DNA of 64,000 nucleotides from Berghia stephanieae (GCA_034508935.3 CM067448.1:65859136-65923135); one strand, 5' to 3'; shown: positions 1 through 11,514, counted from the first letter of the stretch. The notes: generated from the sequence alone by a model not told the origin. Translations and numbers: made by a program.

Positions 1-447
1 TGCTATTGTCCATTTCTTGCTATAGAAACCTGGATGAAGTACAGTTTCATAGGCCTGATGGCCCTGAAAACTACAGGAGTAGTAAGCAACAATCCACAAC
101 AACAACAACAACAAAACTGTTCAGTGTGGACGAGATATGATAAAACGATAAAACATCAAATAAATGAAACAAAAAAGACAGAGTTTGTCTCCATTACCCG
201 TACGAGTTTATTTCTAAGAAATGTTACATGGAAACTTGTAATAAAAACATACTGTCAGCAGACTGAGCTCTGAGCCTGTAAGACATGCTTTTTAAATCCA
301 TCATTAAAAACTGAATGTGCCGTTGTTTTTTTATCACAAAGTTTCGAATTATATAAAAATATTGAAAGTTTAGTGAAAATGTCTGCCCCCATGGAAATTT
401 TCATAATGAATTTATACGAGGATTAAATTATTTACCATCCATTCCAG

Positions 448-3400
448 TCAATCAGTGTTGAGATGGCCGATATTTTCAAGACTGCTTACCGTCGACTTTC
501 ACATATGATGCATGAAGAGGTAAGTTATTTACTTTTTAAAAGATATTTTGTTCTTTTTGTACCATAATAATATATTCTTGCAAGTTAATTTATATCCTCT
601 TGTTATATAATACATTGTCATTCAATGTTTTTAGAAATATGAATGTTTAAAGCTCACTGTTCATCCAGAAACGATAGAGTAGCCATGTCATGTTTAAATG
701 TGGAAGAAAGTACTTTGCAGTAGACAAGTTCTTTACTAAAATGTAGCGAGCAATTATTGCTGCCTTTTTCATATATCATACTTAAGAAACTGAGATAGAC
801 TTCACCGATATGACTAGCAACACTTAACATGTAGTACATGTGACGCCTGTTGGGCAATATTACAATTTTTTAAAGGACAGAGACAATGCTATTAATGGCA
901 AGGTACTCATTTTACATCTGGGGAATGTTAGAGAATGTGAGTAAAGAGCCTTTTCCAAGGACTCAACTATGACCCAGGACCTTCCGATCCAAAAACGAAT
1001 GTCATACCACAAGACCACATAACCGGAACCGCACTGAATCTATTTATTTATTTACTTGTTTTTTTTTTTTTTGTTGTTTTTTTTACATTCCTTCATTCAT
1101 TTATTTATTTATTTATTTATTTATTTTAAAATATAATTTTAGGGGAGGCTACCCGATCCAGACCTCATGTACTTTTTCACTCATCGTGAAATCGGAACTC
1201 TTCTCAAAACTGCTTCAGCAAGGCTGATTATAAGGTATGGTTTTGTTTTTAAATTAAAGCTTGTCAAGAATTCTCCTGTTTTGATGTATGATTATATTTT
1301 TAAAATATTTCTTTCATTTTTTTTGTAAATTTTTGGGGGGTCGAAACCAACATGCACATATTTGCAGGTATGATGACCGAACGCTATTGTGGCCGTGATT
1401 TAACATTATTGTAATAAACGGCATTTAGTGTTGATTTTTAGAGTGTAACAACAATGGGCCCATAACCATTTGGGATATCAGACCTGCAAATAGGCACACG
1501 GCGGTAGAAACGTTAATTGAACGTTACTTGGCTTTGTTACAAGATTAGTCATCATGTTGGTCAGTTATTTACCTCACATAATAATGATGTTATGGGTTTA
1601 GGTGAAATACTTGCCAGTTCTGCCCACACATGTGGTCTTGTGATATGACACTCGCTTTCAGATCAGACGGTCCTGGGTTCGAGCCTCACTCACTCGGCGC
1701 ATAGTTGAGTCCTTGGAAAAGACTCTTTACTCGCATTCTCTCACCGTACTCAGGTGTAAAATGAGTACCTGGCTGTTAACAGCTTTGTCTCTGTTGGAAA
1801 AAATCATAATATCCCTTAACATGTGTCCTGTCTCGTTCTTCATGTTAAGTGTTGCTGCTGGCTAGTGACCCCTTATAAAGCGCTTTGAGCAAGTCTAGTG
1901 GATATTGCGCTATATAAAAGCTCAAGTTGTTTTTTTTTTCTCTGTTTTGTTCAGCACTGTTTCATACACACTTTTTCAGATCTTTATTTTAAGCTCTCTA
2001 ACTCTGCCAATCAGATAAGTTTTGCATATTCCTATTTTACAATGTTATGGTAAACTGTAAAATCTTTTATCATTTTTATTACTTTTTTTTGTTTTGGCTT
2101 CTACCGATGCAGAGCTCAGAAAAGAAGGAATGTATATGCTAAGCAACAAGAACTCAAGTTTGATAAAGTTACAAGAGGGAGACCTAATTTTGTAAGTAAA
2201 TTATACTCGGTAGCTGGTACTGATATAAAGTTTGAATTTAGAAAAATATAAAATAATAATACTCAATAGCGGATACCGATACAAAATTTGAATTAAAAAA
2301 ATAATATACCAAGCATTTTCAGATCGAGGTTTGTTTTTCTTAAATTCGGCCTTTCTGACAAGAACTCAAGTTTGATAAAATTACAAGAGGGAGACCGAGT
2401 TTTGTAAGTAAATAATACTCGATCGCGGTTACTGATATATAATTGGATTTTGAAGATTTTATACCAAGCTGGGTGTTTCTTCAGATATAAGTTTATCTTT
2501 AATGTAGTCTACCTAACACTTCCCCCCCCCCCCCCCCCACCACACACACAAAACACACAAAAATCTGCCATTGACCTGTCTCCTTGAATTGATCAAGGAG
2601 GAGATGACGTTGTCATTGGTGATAGCGTAAAACAGTCCTTTGGAGCCATTAGGTTTCTGTAGCATGAAACAGACAATAGCAAGTTCTTGTTACCCTTAAG
2701 ATAAGATTCTAGTATATTGCAAAGTACTTTCTGCCAGATCTAATAGACCCAGCTATCCAAACCTGCTGGGTGGACCAACCAGAGATCTATATATGCACAT
2801 GCTTGAAGTACATCGTCCTAGGTAAATTAGGATTCCAACTCAAGACTTTCAGTCACCATCAACAGTTTATTTAGTAGATTTGGTGGAAGCCAAAACTGTT
2901 GTTACTTTTTTTTTCTATTTGGTGTGTTAAGTGTGAGTCCCAACATGAGCAAATGTTTTAAAATGTTTTTTTAAGCACAGAAAATGAAGTGAGTTGAAAA
3001 GTGTCAGAAGACAATAGAGAATAAATATTTTGTGGTGATTGGTGCTCGAACCCACGACCTTACTGAAACGACAACTCCGCCTGGCTGTGAGAGGGAATTT
3101 ATGCAGTCGACAGATGGCATTATTATCAACATAAGTGCCTGCTCCACTCACTTTTTTTAAAGCAATAGCTTTTGTATAGTGGAATACCCACAAAATGAAT
3201 ATTACTATGCATTATATTTTTACTTAGTCCTCTTTGTTTACCCTATTATTTTTAACTTTCAAATTGTTTCTTTCAAATTGTTTCTTTAGGACGAAGGTGT
3301 GAAATCACCAAGTACTGAATCAAGTGGATTTCTGAAAGGTAATTGTTTTGTTCTACAATGTTTAGAAAAATAAAGGGAGTAAAAATGACTCTTATAAAAA

Positions 3401-3855
3401 ATACAACACAAAGCAAACGACGTTTCAGCCTTTGGCCTTCTTCTTCAGGTAAACAAGAAAAGGAAATATATTACATTTGCCTTATGATTAAAAGATTATT
3501 GTAAAAATGTGTGTGTGTGTGTGTGTGTGTGTTTGTGTGCATGTGTGTGTGTGCAAGGGAAGAAGAGAGAGAGGGGGTGGGGGGGGGGGGGGGGGGGATT
3601 AGAGGAAGAAATAGACAAGGAGATGGAAGTAATATGAGATGAAATGTAAACCCAGATCAAAACTATATAAATCAAGCATAAGATGAGGGGGACATGAGGA
3701 AATATGGACGTGTTATTAAAGAATTAAAGAATAGACGACGATAGTGTTTTTATTGATCCCCTCCCTCCACTGTTAAGATATAATAAAAAATTATTTTTTT
3801 TAAAGAAGGGAAGAGGGCCAGAGACAAAGAAAGAAAGAAAAAAAAAAATTTAAAA

Positions 3856-3948
<93 letters not shown>

Positions 3949-6756
3949 TGTTCACATAGTGGTCAGGCATGATGAAATAGTATTAATGATATTTATGTTC
4001 CTACTGTATCCTAGGTATGCCAGTGAGCCAGGGCTGTGTCCAAGGCCCAGCTCGGGTCGTCCTTCACCTGGATGAGGCCTCTGTCATACAGGTCTGTTTG
4101 TCGGTCAATGTATTGCCTATAATTATGGTATTAATCAAGTGAGTTTTTCATTCAGAGCCATTAGGCCCACGAAGCTGGATTTTATCCCTGTTTCTAAAGC
4201 GTGAAACAGGCAATAACAATTGCTTGCTACCCTTTGGATAGGATGTTAGTCTATCGCATAGATTTTGATAATCGAATTTTAATACCAAAGTATGTTAATT
4301 GACCTAAATTTATGTGCTTTAATTAGGAATGAATATCATTTATCTTCTACATAAAACAAAAACAAAAAAAAAGAAAGAAAAAAGACCAGACAAAAAAAAT
4401 GTTTATAAAAAAGAAAGAAAAAGGCAAGACAAGAGAGACAAAAACATTTTGAAATTCTAGTCATTATCGTATCAGTGGCTCATTGGGACATGACTAGCAA
4501 TGCCAAGCATGGTGGGTGGTTGTGCGGCTATGTGGTCTAGTGGTATGACACTCACTTTTGGATTGGAAGGTCCTGGGTTCGAGACTCGCTTGGTGCATTG
4601 TTGAGCGCTTGGAAATTTTTTTATTTTTTTTTTGTATAGGAGACAGTGATTGCTGTGACGTTGTGTCCTTGGGTAAAGAACATTACACACATCACCCCAC
4701 TTGACTCAAGTGTGAATAAATATGTATGTAGGCAGTAACGGATTTTGTAAGAGTGCTAGAACACAAAAGGATGTATAACAGATGAATCGTTTAGTATGAA
4801 AGGGAAATACGTATGGGTAAGATGCCTTACACTTACAAACTCTTATCATATGAGAATGAATGTTTTTTTCTAAAAACAGTGCCAGATGAGTAAACGTGCT
4901 ATGAAGGCTATTAAAACATTGCTCCAAGCTAGCAGTGTATGAATTTAAAATTTGCATTTAGAATTTTGAAATGCATCGAGCATGCCGAGACTGTTGATAT
5001 TATGCACATTTACTCATGCATCCTTATATACATTTTCTTAATCTAAAACTTTTCCAGGCAGGAGATATTCTCGTAGTCAAGAGCACGGATGTCGGGTGGT
5101 CTCCGTACTTTCCTCTCATTGGTGGATTGGTGACTGAACTCGGTGGACTGATATCTCACGGTTGGTTGTCAAAAGATTATTTTCATTATAAATTATTTTT
5201 TTAAATGGTGGGCTTTCGTAGAGATAGCTTTTTAAGTAGAAACTAATGAGTCTCAAATTATTTTAATGTATATGTTGCTGCTCGAAGCTCGAAGAAATAA
5301 ATAACAATGTGAAATTGAATGTAAGCTTCAATTTAATATTCAAAAACAGATAAAATGGACAATGAATTTGAAGTTTTTAAAAGTTTATGAAACAACAAAA
5401 CTCTCTCTTTTCAACAGAGGCATTATTTTTACTCAAACTGTGCATGTTAGGCGTACAGTTTCTCCTTATAATTATAATACAGTTTGTAGACACTCAGTTA
5501 CGTTTAACAGGTTCTGACTGCTTTACTGATTTTGGAACCATGGCCTTTGAGGCAACCTGCAAATGTGAGGCTGGCGGAGAAAACCCGGTAAGATGCGACA
5601 AGCTTCGATTCGAGATATGAACCAAAATTGAAGATAAAGTGTTTCCCATAGCAATGAAATTCTATTCAGAAAAATAATAATTCATAACTTTGGTTCTAAT
5701 ACTCATAGAAAGAAAATTAAAAGTGGTAAATGATCTGAAAGGTGTTATCTACACCACTGCATACATAAATCTATGAAATTTGCGCATCTTTCCGGGTTTT
5801 CTCAGCCAACCACATAAATAATTGTTTATAGGCTATTTCTTCACATTTCATAAAATGTCAACAGGTGCTGTAGTTGCCAGAGAATATGGCATTCCTTGTG
5901 TGGTCAATGTGGCAAATGCAACAAGCCTGATTTCTTCTGGTAAGTTAGTTAAAGTTGTCATCTTCATTGATTAAATCTTTAAAATGCTTCACATCAATAA
6001 GGGGGATCATGTCAATGGGAAACGTGTTTTAAAAAGTGATGGATATTTTTGTGTCGCAATTCAAACATGGCTATGAAGACAGCCTATTTCGAATTTTTGT
6101 AAGAATGAATGAAATGTTATCATTTATCAAATCATATTATTATATTTTTTCTCTATTTTTTTTTTATCCAAACATTATTATTAGAAGATAGATTAATTAT
6201 GTAATAATAATATGGAATTTTCATCATCATCATCATCATCATCATTACCAAATCAACCCACAATTTATTTGGTTGACAATTTAGAACTTTGAATATATGT
6301 CATATCTAAGTGCACAAATTAGCAGGTCTGTAAATGAAGGCAATTATGGGCCTGATTAAACATTGTTGTAATGGATGACATTTTGCGTTGTTTAAGAGTA
6401 TTTCCATTAGAACAATGAGCCATAACAATTAAGGTTATCAGACCCACAAATAAGTACTTGTCCATAACAGATATCACGATTTGCGATGATATCTTTATCA
6501 TTGCTATTATTAATTGTTTAATGTATGATGCAAATAACTCAGATAAATTGTAATTGTTTTGTAATTCCTTTCCATATTCTATGATAATTTTTCTTGAAGT
6601 TAGAGTGAAATTATTCCAAAATGCATGTTTGTTTTGTTTTTTCTATTCTATTTTAAAGGAGAACTGGTGGAAATCGACGGACGCCAGGGTGTTGTGAGAA
6701 GACTGGATGACCTAAGTGATGACACAGAAACAGGATCATTTTTTACAGATGCTTGA
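448..6756 (+). CDS. PEP-synthase-like phosphotransferase, 3' part (8 exons)
   Basis: Exons read at 448-519, 1143-1234, 2113-2191, 3290-3338, 4015-4091, 5058-5160, 5865-5939 and 6659-6756 (TGA). All have AG acceptors and GT donors, and the phases join without a break, giving the last 214 residues. The 5' exons lie outside the window. The end matches the PEP-utilising mobile (swivelling) domain: AGDILVVKSTDVGWSPYF, then TELGGLISHG followed by AVVAREYGIP. The His of LISHG (residue 157 of the partial protein) is where the family carries its catalytic phosphohistidine. The earlier exon read GRLPDPDLMYFFTHREIG also fits animal PEP-synthase/rifampicin-phosphotransferase-like proteins. PEP synthases make PEP from pyruvate and ATP; the substrate of the animal version is not shown by this sequence. 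A Ser/Thr/Asp-rich tail follows the domain. Family call is firm; function is inferred. Confidence 0.9.
816..1030 (-). mobile_element. SINE family B (tRNA-headed), partial
   Basis: Family B copies carry a tRNA-like head with A-box-like TGTGGTCTTGTGGTATGAC and B-box-like GGGTTCGAGCCTC, then a body with ACTCAGGTGTAAAATGAGTA, and a tail ending GCGCTATATAAAAGCTC. This copy is in reverse and lacks part of the tail. The following 1031-1140 is T-rich simple sequence. Confidence 0.85.
1354..1497. repeat. Short MITE-like palindromic element, copy 1
   Basis: About 145 bp with imperfect inverted ends: left TATTTGCAGGTATGAT, right complement TATTTGCAGGTCTGAT. Lies in an intron of the PEP-synthase-like gene. 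A diverged second copy is at 6311-6457 in the last intron of the same gene. Confidence 0.65.
1624..1926 (+). mobile_element. SINE family B, near complete
   Basis: Head TGTGGTCTTGTGATATGAC, B-box-like GGGTTCGAGCCTC, then the full body and tail ending GCGCTATATAAAAGCTC. It lies in an intron of the PEP-synthase-like gene. Confidence 0.9.
2357..2445 (+). repeat. Partial duplicate of exon 2113-2191 and its donor
   Basis: The second half of the exon at 2113-2191 with its GTAAGT donor and following intron bases (2146-2250) recurs at 2357-2445 with a few substitutions. A more decayed copy of the intron part lies at about 2262-2300. The copy has no polypyrimidine tract and AG in the right place, so it is probably not spliced in as a full exon, though the donor motif is intact. 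Confidence 0.8.
2626..2800 (-). mobile_element. SINE family A, partial
   Basis: Family A (tRNA head best seen at 61384) is recognised here in reverse by its body: GGAGCCATTAGG, then GAAACAGACAATAGCAA, then the CAAAGTACTTTCTGCCAGATC and AGACCCAGCTA blocks. The tRNA-like head is missing or degraded. Confidence 0.75.
3390..3460 (-). repeat. Hairpin with hammerhead-like core
   Basis: Read on the minus strand, CTGAAGA is followed by AGAAGGCC, loop AAA, GGCT and GAAACGTCG. It resembles the core seen in families E and F, although the surrounding sequence differs. The 3508-3600 stretch after it is GT and G-rich simple sequence. Confidence 0.5.
3858..3944. repeat. (AG)n microsatellite
   Basis: About 85 bp of nearly pure AG dinucleotides in an intron of the PEP-synthase-like gene, next to A-rich sequence. 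Confidence 0.95.
4153..4265 (-). mobile_element. SINE family A, partial
   Basis: Reverse fragment of the family A body: AGAGCCATTAGGCCCACGAA through CTTGCTACCCTTTGGATAGG to CTATCGCA. The head is absent. Confidence 0.75.
4515..4960 (+). mobile_element. Mosaic of SINE B head and SINE H body
   Basis: 4518-4615 is the tRNA-like head of family B (GCGGCTATGTGGTCTAGTGG, then GGGTTCGAGACTCGC). From about 4640 the sequence switches to a different body (TGTCCTTGGGTAAAGAACA, TAGGCAGTAACGGATTTTG, GGATGTATAACAG). That body is shared with 50569-50870. Either one SINE inserted in another, or a chimeric SINE. Confidence 0.6.
5270..5362 (-). repeat. Family E hairpin repeat, half copy
   Basis: Carries CTCGAAGAAATAAATAACAA, TGTAAGCTTCAATTTAATAT and AAACAGATAAAATGGAC, the arm found twice in inverted orientation at 8946-9245. 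This copy stops before the hammerhead-like part. Confidence 0.75.
5727..5818. repeat. Dispersed repeat, two copies (with 10616-10722)
   Basis: The block with GGTGTTATCTACACCACTGC and TTTCCGGGTTTTCTCAGCCA recurs at 10616-10722 with few differences. No coding or tRNA features seen. Confidence 0.7.
6311..6457. repeat. Short MITE-like palindromic element, copy 2
   Basis: Same family as 1354-1497: left part carries GCAGGTCTGTAAATG, and the right end reads as its complement (TATCAGACCCACAAA). The interior shares the ATTAAACATTGTTGTAAT block with copy 1. Confidence 0.6.
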
Positions 6757-7530
6757 TGCACTGTTGACACCGATGTACTGCATGCGGTGCCTTTATATTT
6801 GAATTCCCATATTTTTCACCACCATGCTCGACTGTGAGAAAGCTTTAACAACGTGTTTTATGTGGATGACTTTATGTTTATTTCTATATTTATTTATCTA
6901 TTTATCTTATTTTTTCAGTTTACTCGTGTGGGGAATGTTTGATGTACTTTGTTGTATTTTTTTCATCAGTCCATCTGAGCTATTTATATGAACCCCATTG
7001 CTAGTCAGTACGAGTAATCCTATTATATTTACTTATTTTTAAATGTTTTTTCAAGAGTCACATAAAGAAAAAATAGATTTCCATAACTTAGGAAGTCACT
7101 TGTTTTAATGTTTTTTTACTTGTCTTACTTTTTTTTATCCTAACAGTTTGGATTCTTTGACGGTTGATTTTTGTGTTTTGTCTTCTTTTGTTTTGTTTTT
7201 TGGGTTTTAGTTTTTAATTTTGGCTTATCTAAGTGAATGATTTTTATTTTGTTTTTGTTGTGTTATTTTTAATATATTATTCATTTCATGTCGTACATTT
7301 TTTAATGTTTCAGATTTCGCGCCCTACCCATATCTGTCTCCTTTTGTAATTCAGATGTTTCCTAAAAGGAAAAGTTCGAAAGTTTAAACTAAATTAATTT
7401 TAACACCGTGTTCATCTTTATTTTTAAGCCCATCAGTATTACAACTCAATGAGATAAAGCCTTTGATCAAAAGAAAAAAAATCAAGTATTACCCATGACT
7501 TTCATTACAAAGGAAATTGATAAGTATAAC

Positions 7531-7790
7531 AGACCTGCCAACTTCTAAGAAAAATTCGTAGAACTACGAATTCTGGCTCCTTCTACAACTTGAAATAAAC
7601 ACCTCAAATTTAAAAAATCAGGCTGAAAATGAAAATAGGCACTAAATCACATTGTGTAAGGATTTCGATACGTTGTTCAATCTTTCTGGTGGTAAATTGG
7701 TGACTTACAAAGTTATATTTAGTGACTGGTATTATTTTCGTCATGAAAACTATGAATTTTTATAATTTCAAGTAGGCAGGTCGGTTAGAA
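7531..7790. mobile_element. MITE-like element with GACCTGCCAAC ends, copy 1
   Basis: Left end AGACCTGCCAACTTCTAAG; right end, complemented, CGACCTGCCTACTTGAAAT. Both continue into AAAATTCGTA-like sequence. No transposase ORF. A related copy lies at 43501-43828 and a longer relative at 7988-8416. Confidence 0.65.
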
Positions 7791-7987
7791 TGATTTATCA
7801 TGACGTCATTGGTTTGTTCTCTGTCAAAATTGGAGGCAGTAATATGTGGAATGTATGAGAGGAATGGTTTGTAAATAGATGTAGCTTTTACAACCCCAGA
7901 ATGACAAGTATTTATGAAATGTAATCGGTTTGTGTAGTTATCAGATTATTTTATAACTAGGTTTTACTGCCTGTCTTTTACATATGC

Positions 7988-8416
7988 CTTCAGACTTACC
8001 AACCAACCTCAACCATTTGACATGATTTATCATATTTTTCCCAAAATATATTGTCATATTCTCATATATACACTGTATATTTTTTAAAATCATAATTTCA
8101 ACATGTTCAAAAAGCCAAAATATCAAAATTTAACATTCACTGAATTCATAGACTTATCAAGCTAGTAGAAGAAGGTATGAAACTCCTGCAATTCTTATGA
8201 CAATCATTTGTCTGGCTTCTGAGATTCTCATATAGGAGGGAATGGTATTCAATGGCCTTCAACTCTTCCACTTTTAAAATTTTTTCCCCCTTTTTATTAC
8301 AAACTCTGACTTTTTGCATTTGGCATATTTTAGTCAACATTCCCATATTCTCATATTTTGGACCTTAAAAAAGCGTACTGAAATATGTGAAATCTTACTG
8401 GTTGGCAAGCCTGCAT
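7988..8416. mobile_element. Longer MITE-like relative with AGACTTACCAACC ends
   Basis: Left end CAGACTTACCAACCAACCTC; right end, complemented, CAGGCTTGCCAACCAGTAAG. About 425 bp, AT-rich interior with no transposase recognisable. Confidence 0.55.
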
Positions 8417-8575
8417 CTTGGTTACCGTTCAGTGGTGAATATTCGTTCTTTTTATCATTCTGCTCCAGCATGCTATTATTTTTTTTAAAGTTAAAAATTG
8501 ACTAGTCCATTATTTCATATTGTATATTTGTTTATTTGAGGGTTAATGCCAGCAATTGTTTTTTACCATTTGATA

Positions 8576-8616
<41 letters not shown>

Positions 8617-8618
8617 AT
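8576..8618. repeat. (ATT)n microsatellite
   Basis: Short run of ATT triplets beyond the 3' end of the PEP-synthase-like gene. Confidence 0.9.
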
Positions 8619-8945
8619 TGATCCAATAAGTAGACGTTGATTCTATTCTTTATTGCGTGTTGGAAAGAGTACTAGTCATTATACTTATCCTTTTATTTTC
8701 ACCGATTGTTGTTATCGAGTCATTATATCTTTTTAAAATTTCCATTCGTTACCCCTAGTCATTGTAAAGTCTTGAATTTGACAATAAACTCTCTCTTACA
8801 ATACTTAGATAAACTACAAGTAGCATCACCATTATCACCAATACTACATCTACTTTTAATGACACTGAGTCCTATGAAGTTCAACATGGTAATTGTTGTC
8901 ATTCTTGTTTTTGGCCTCGTGTTGTGATAAATGTTTTTATCCTTC

Positions 8946-9245
8946 ATATGAAATAAATAACAATGTGGAATTGAATGAAAGCTTCAATTTAATTACAAAA
9001 ACAGAGCAAATTAACTTTTTGGGTTTCCCCGTTATCAACAAAAGAGGATGAATGAAACACTACAGATGAATGAGATAATGTCACACTCAATCTCATTCAT
9101 CTGTAGTGTTTCATTCATCCTGTTTTGTTGATAACGGGGAAACCCGAAACGTTCATTTGCTCTGTTTTCGTATATTAAATTGAAGCTTACATTCAATTTC
9201 ACATTGTTATTTATTTCTTCGAGCTTCGAGCAGCAACATTTACAG
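8946..9245. repeat. Family E, complete ~300 bp palindrome
   Basis: Two ~145 bp arms in inverted orientation meet near 9090. The left arm begins GAAATAAATAACAATGTG; the right arm ends with its complement and adds CTTCGAGCTTCGAGCAGCAA. Each arm contains ACGGGGAAACC/GGTTTCCCCGTT stem sequence next to GAAACG, a hammerhead-like layout. Partial relatives: 5270, 9318, 13726, 48412. No ORF. Confidence 0.85.
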
Positions 9246-9317
9246 TATCCTTCATATGGGAGGCCATTGTCAATCTATCAATTTATTTCATTGTTGTTTT
9301 TTATTTTTATCTTTACA

Positions 9318-9400
9318 TGCTTCAATTTCAATTACGAATACAGATAATGTGGACGTTTCAAATTTCCCCTTCATCAACAAAACAGGATGAATTAGACACT
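9318..9400 (-). repeat. Family E partial copy
   Basis: Contains CAGATAATGTGGACGTTTCA, then TTTCCCCTTCATCAACAAAA; on the minus strand it reads TTGATGAAGGGG, AAA, then GAAACGTCC. Confidence 0.7.
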
Positions 9401-9623
9401 AAAAATGATACGAGAGGATAGCGTTGTTTGGGTGAATCGTTTGAAAGAGAAACATGACAAACTCCTCCCGTGAATAAATGTTACAGTTACAACCAAAATC
9501 TTACATCTAATGGAATGACTGCATTTATAATTTTTACCAAAGATTTCATTTAAAGCATTCCAAAGTGAATGCATTGTAATATTTTTATTAACACAATTTG
9601 TTACATAAAGTTTACTTTGTCTT

Positions 9624-10156
9624 CTGGGTGGGGATCCTGACCTCCCATAGCGGGCAGGGGGTACATACTGTGTCTTCTATCCCCTTATATCTGTGTTTTC
9701 CAACATGCTTTCTGTCTTTGTCTTAGAATGAGATCACTTGGTTTTGTCCTGGCCCTGGCCCGAGTCCTGGCTGGGAGGGAAACAGTCAAATGCATAGTTA
9801 TTGTTTTGAGAGATGATATTTTTTTTCCTTGTAAATCATCTCTCTGTTATGTATTATTATATTTATTTTTAATGTATGATGTAAGCATCTGAGTGTATTC
9901 CTCCTTGTTGGATTTTGTGCTTGTGTCCGGATGAGACTTATAGGTGATCTCAAGCTAAGTACATTGATGGTGTGCTCTTGGATTCTACATCTGATCCCTA
10001 TTTGTTCCCAAGTCCCCTTTGTCTAACTCTCTCTTGGGTGCTTTAATTGTAATTCTAGAACTTTCGACTATCCCATTTTCTTCCTTTTTACTGGCGCTGA
10101 TATAACCTAAATGTGTTGCAAGCGCCGTAAAACCCTTAAAAACAAACAAACAAAAC
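9624..10156 (+). mobile_element. Family C retroposon, full length, sense
   Basis: Runs from CTGGGTGGGGATCCTGACC to CAAGCGCCGTAAAACCCTTA and then an (AAAC)n-type tail, so the retroposon sense strand is +. About 520 bp, with no ORF of its own. The tail places it among SINEs or short non-autonomous LINE derivatives. At least eight more copies lie in the window, mostly antisense between 11.5 and 22.2 kb. Confidence 0.85.
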
Positions 10157-10615
10157 ATACTTTGTCTTATTTTTAGAAACATGGAAATTTTCTGAGTTTT
10201 TTTACTTACTTACAAGTTTACTTCGTCATATTTTTAGAAACAAAACGTTTACCTCCATGATATTAATATTAATTACACATACATATTCTAAATGACAATC
10301 TCTACAAACAGTTTCAATAGATGTTTATTAGAAATTAATTATAAGCACTTCGAGTCTGATGTCTTGGACTTATAGCGCTATATAAGTTTTATTATTAATA
10401 TTAATTGCATATATATCAGTGCTGATGGTGACAAAAAGTGAAAAAGGAGGAACATTTTAAACAATTGCCTTACGTCCCATTTTCACTTTACTGCGTTAAC
10501 CTGCATTTTACTTACACTTACATGACTGCATTTTAGAGCAAATGAAGGGATAAATTATCATGGATACTCCAGCTAACTTCTGAAGAATGGGAAACTGCAG
10601 CTGTTTGTAAATTTA

Positions 10616-10722
10616 AAATAGTAAATGATCAGAAAGGTGTTGTCTACACACCACTGCATGCATAACTCAATTTATGAAATTTGCGCATCTTTCCGGGTTT
10701 TCTCAGCCAGCCACACAAATGT
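10616..10722. repeat. Second copy of the 5727-5818 repeat
   Basis: Shares GGTGTTGTCTACAC, TTTATGAAATTTGCGCATCT and TTTCCGGGTTTTCTCAGCCA with 5727-5818. Confidence 0.7.
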
Positions 10723-10875
10723 TAGCACTGGTTCTGTACCCTTGCAAGCACACATTGTTACATAACATAACACTATGTGGATCAATTACCTCAGCTAAAT
10801 GCTTTGTCTCCTGCACTGGCATTTCCATTTCAGTTTTGTGGGTAAATATGAGAGAGAAGAAAATCCAATAAATTA

Positions 10876-11012
10876 CTAGGGTAATAAATAAAAATGAATA
10901 TACAGCTTTAAAAAAAGAACAAAATTTGGTGTTTTGTTCTTTTTTTGAAGTTGTATTTATTTTTGCTTATTACTCTTTACAGTCCACAGCTTCTAGCAGC
11001 TTCATGTCACTT
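10876..11012. repeat. Family F foldback hairpin
   Basis: AATGAATATACAGCTTTAAA with AAAGAACAAAATTTGG on one side faces its complement TTTTGTTCTTTTTTTGAAG and TTGTATTTATTTTTG on the other. It ends TACAGTCCACAGCTTCTAGC. Other members: 20497, 25088, 42264, 44280. Confidence 0.7.
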
Positions 11013-11514
11013 TGAATTACTATCTATGTCTTCTAAAACAAATTGAACATAATAATTAATCATTGCAAACCTAATGTTTTAGGGAGTTGTCGTTTACCTA
11101 CAATTGTTTCCATTTATAATCTACTGATATTCTTTATATTATATGCAATGAAATATTTTTTAGTTATTTTGTCTCTTCGCCATGTTTAATTAGTGCAATA
11201 AATCATTTCGAAGTAACAAAGTAGGGACACAACTATGACGTTTTGATCAATCCCTATTTTTATATTTAAATCATGTGGTAGAGACCATTGAAATAATCCT
11301 TGCAACTGGCTTTATTATTAAACTTAACATTTTAGACATCATTTCAGAAGCTGTGATTTGTTTTTGTTCAGTTTGATTTATCGGAAATGGACTATTTATA
11401 TTATTATTATTATTATTATTCAGCATTATTCATTGTTCCAACATTATTTCAGCAATGAAGGGTAAAGATCTGAATGCGAGACACTTTTCAAACATCAAGA
11501 CATGCCTTGGATCC

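Noticed and set aside
34-273. 79-codon ORF with a Gln run
   Set aside because: The Gln run is a CAA repeat; no domain, no splice context, not in frame with the following exons.
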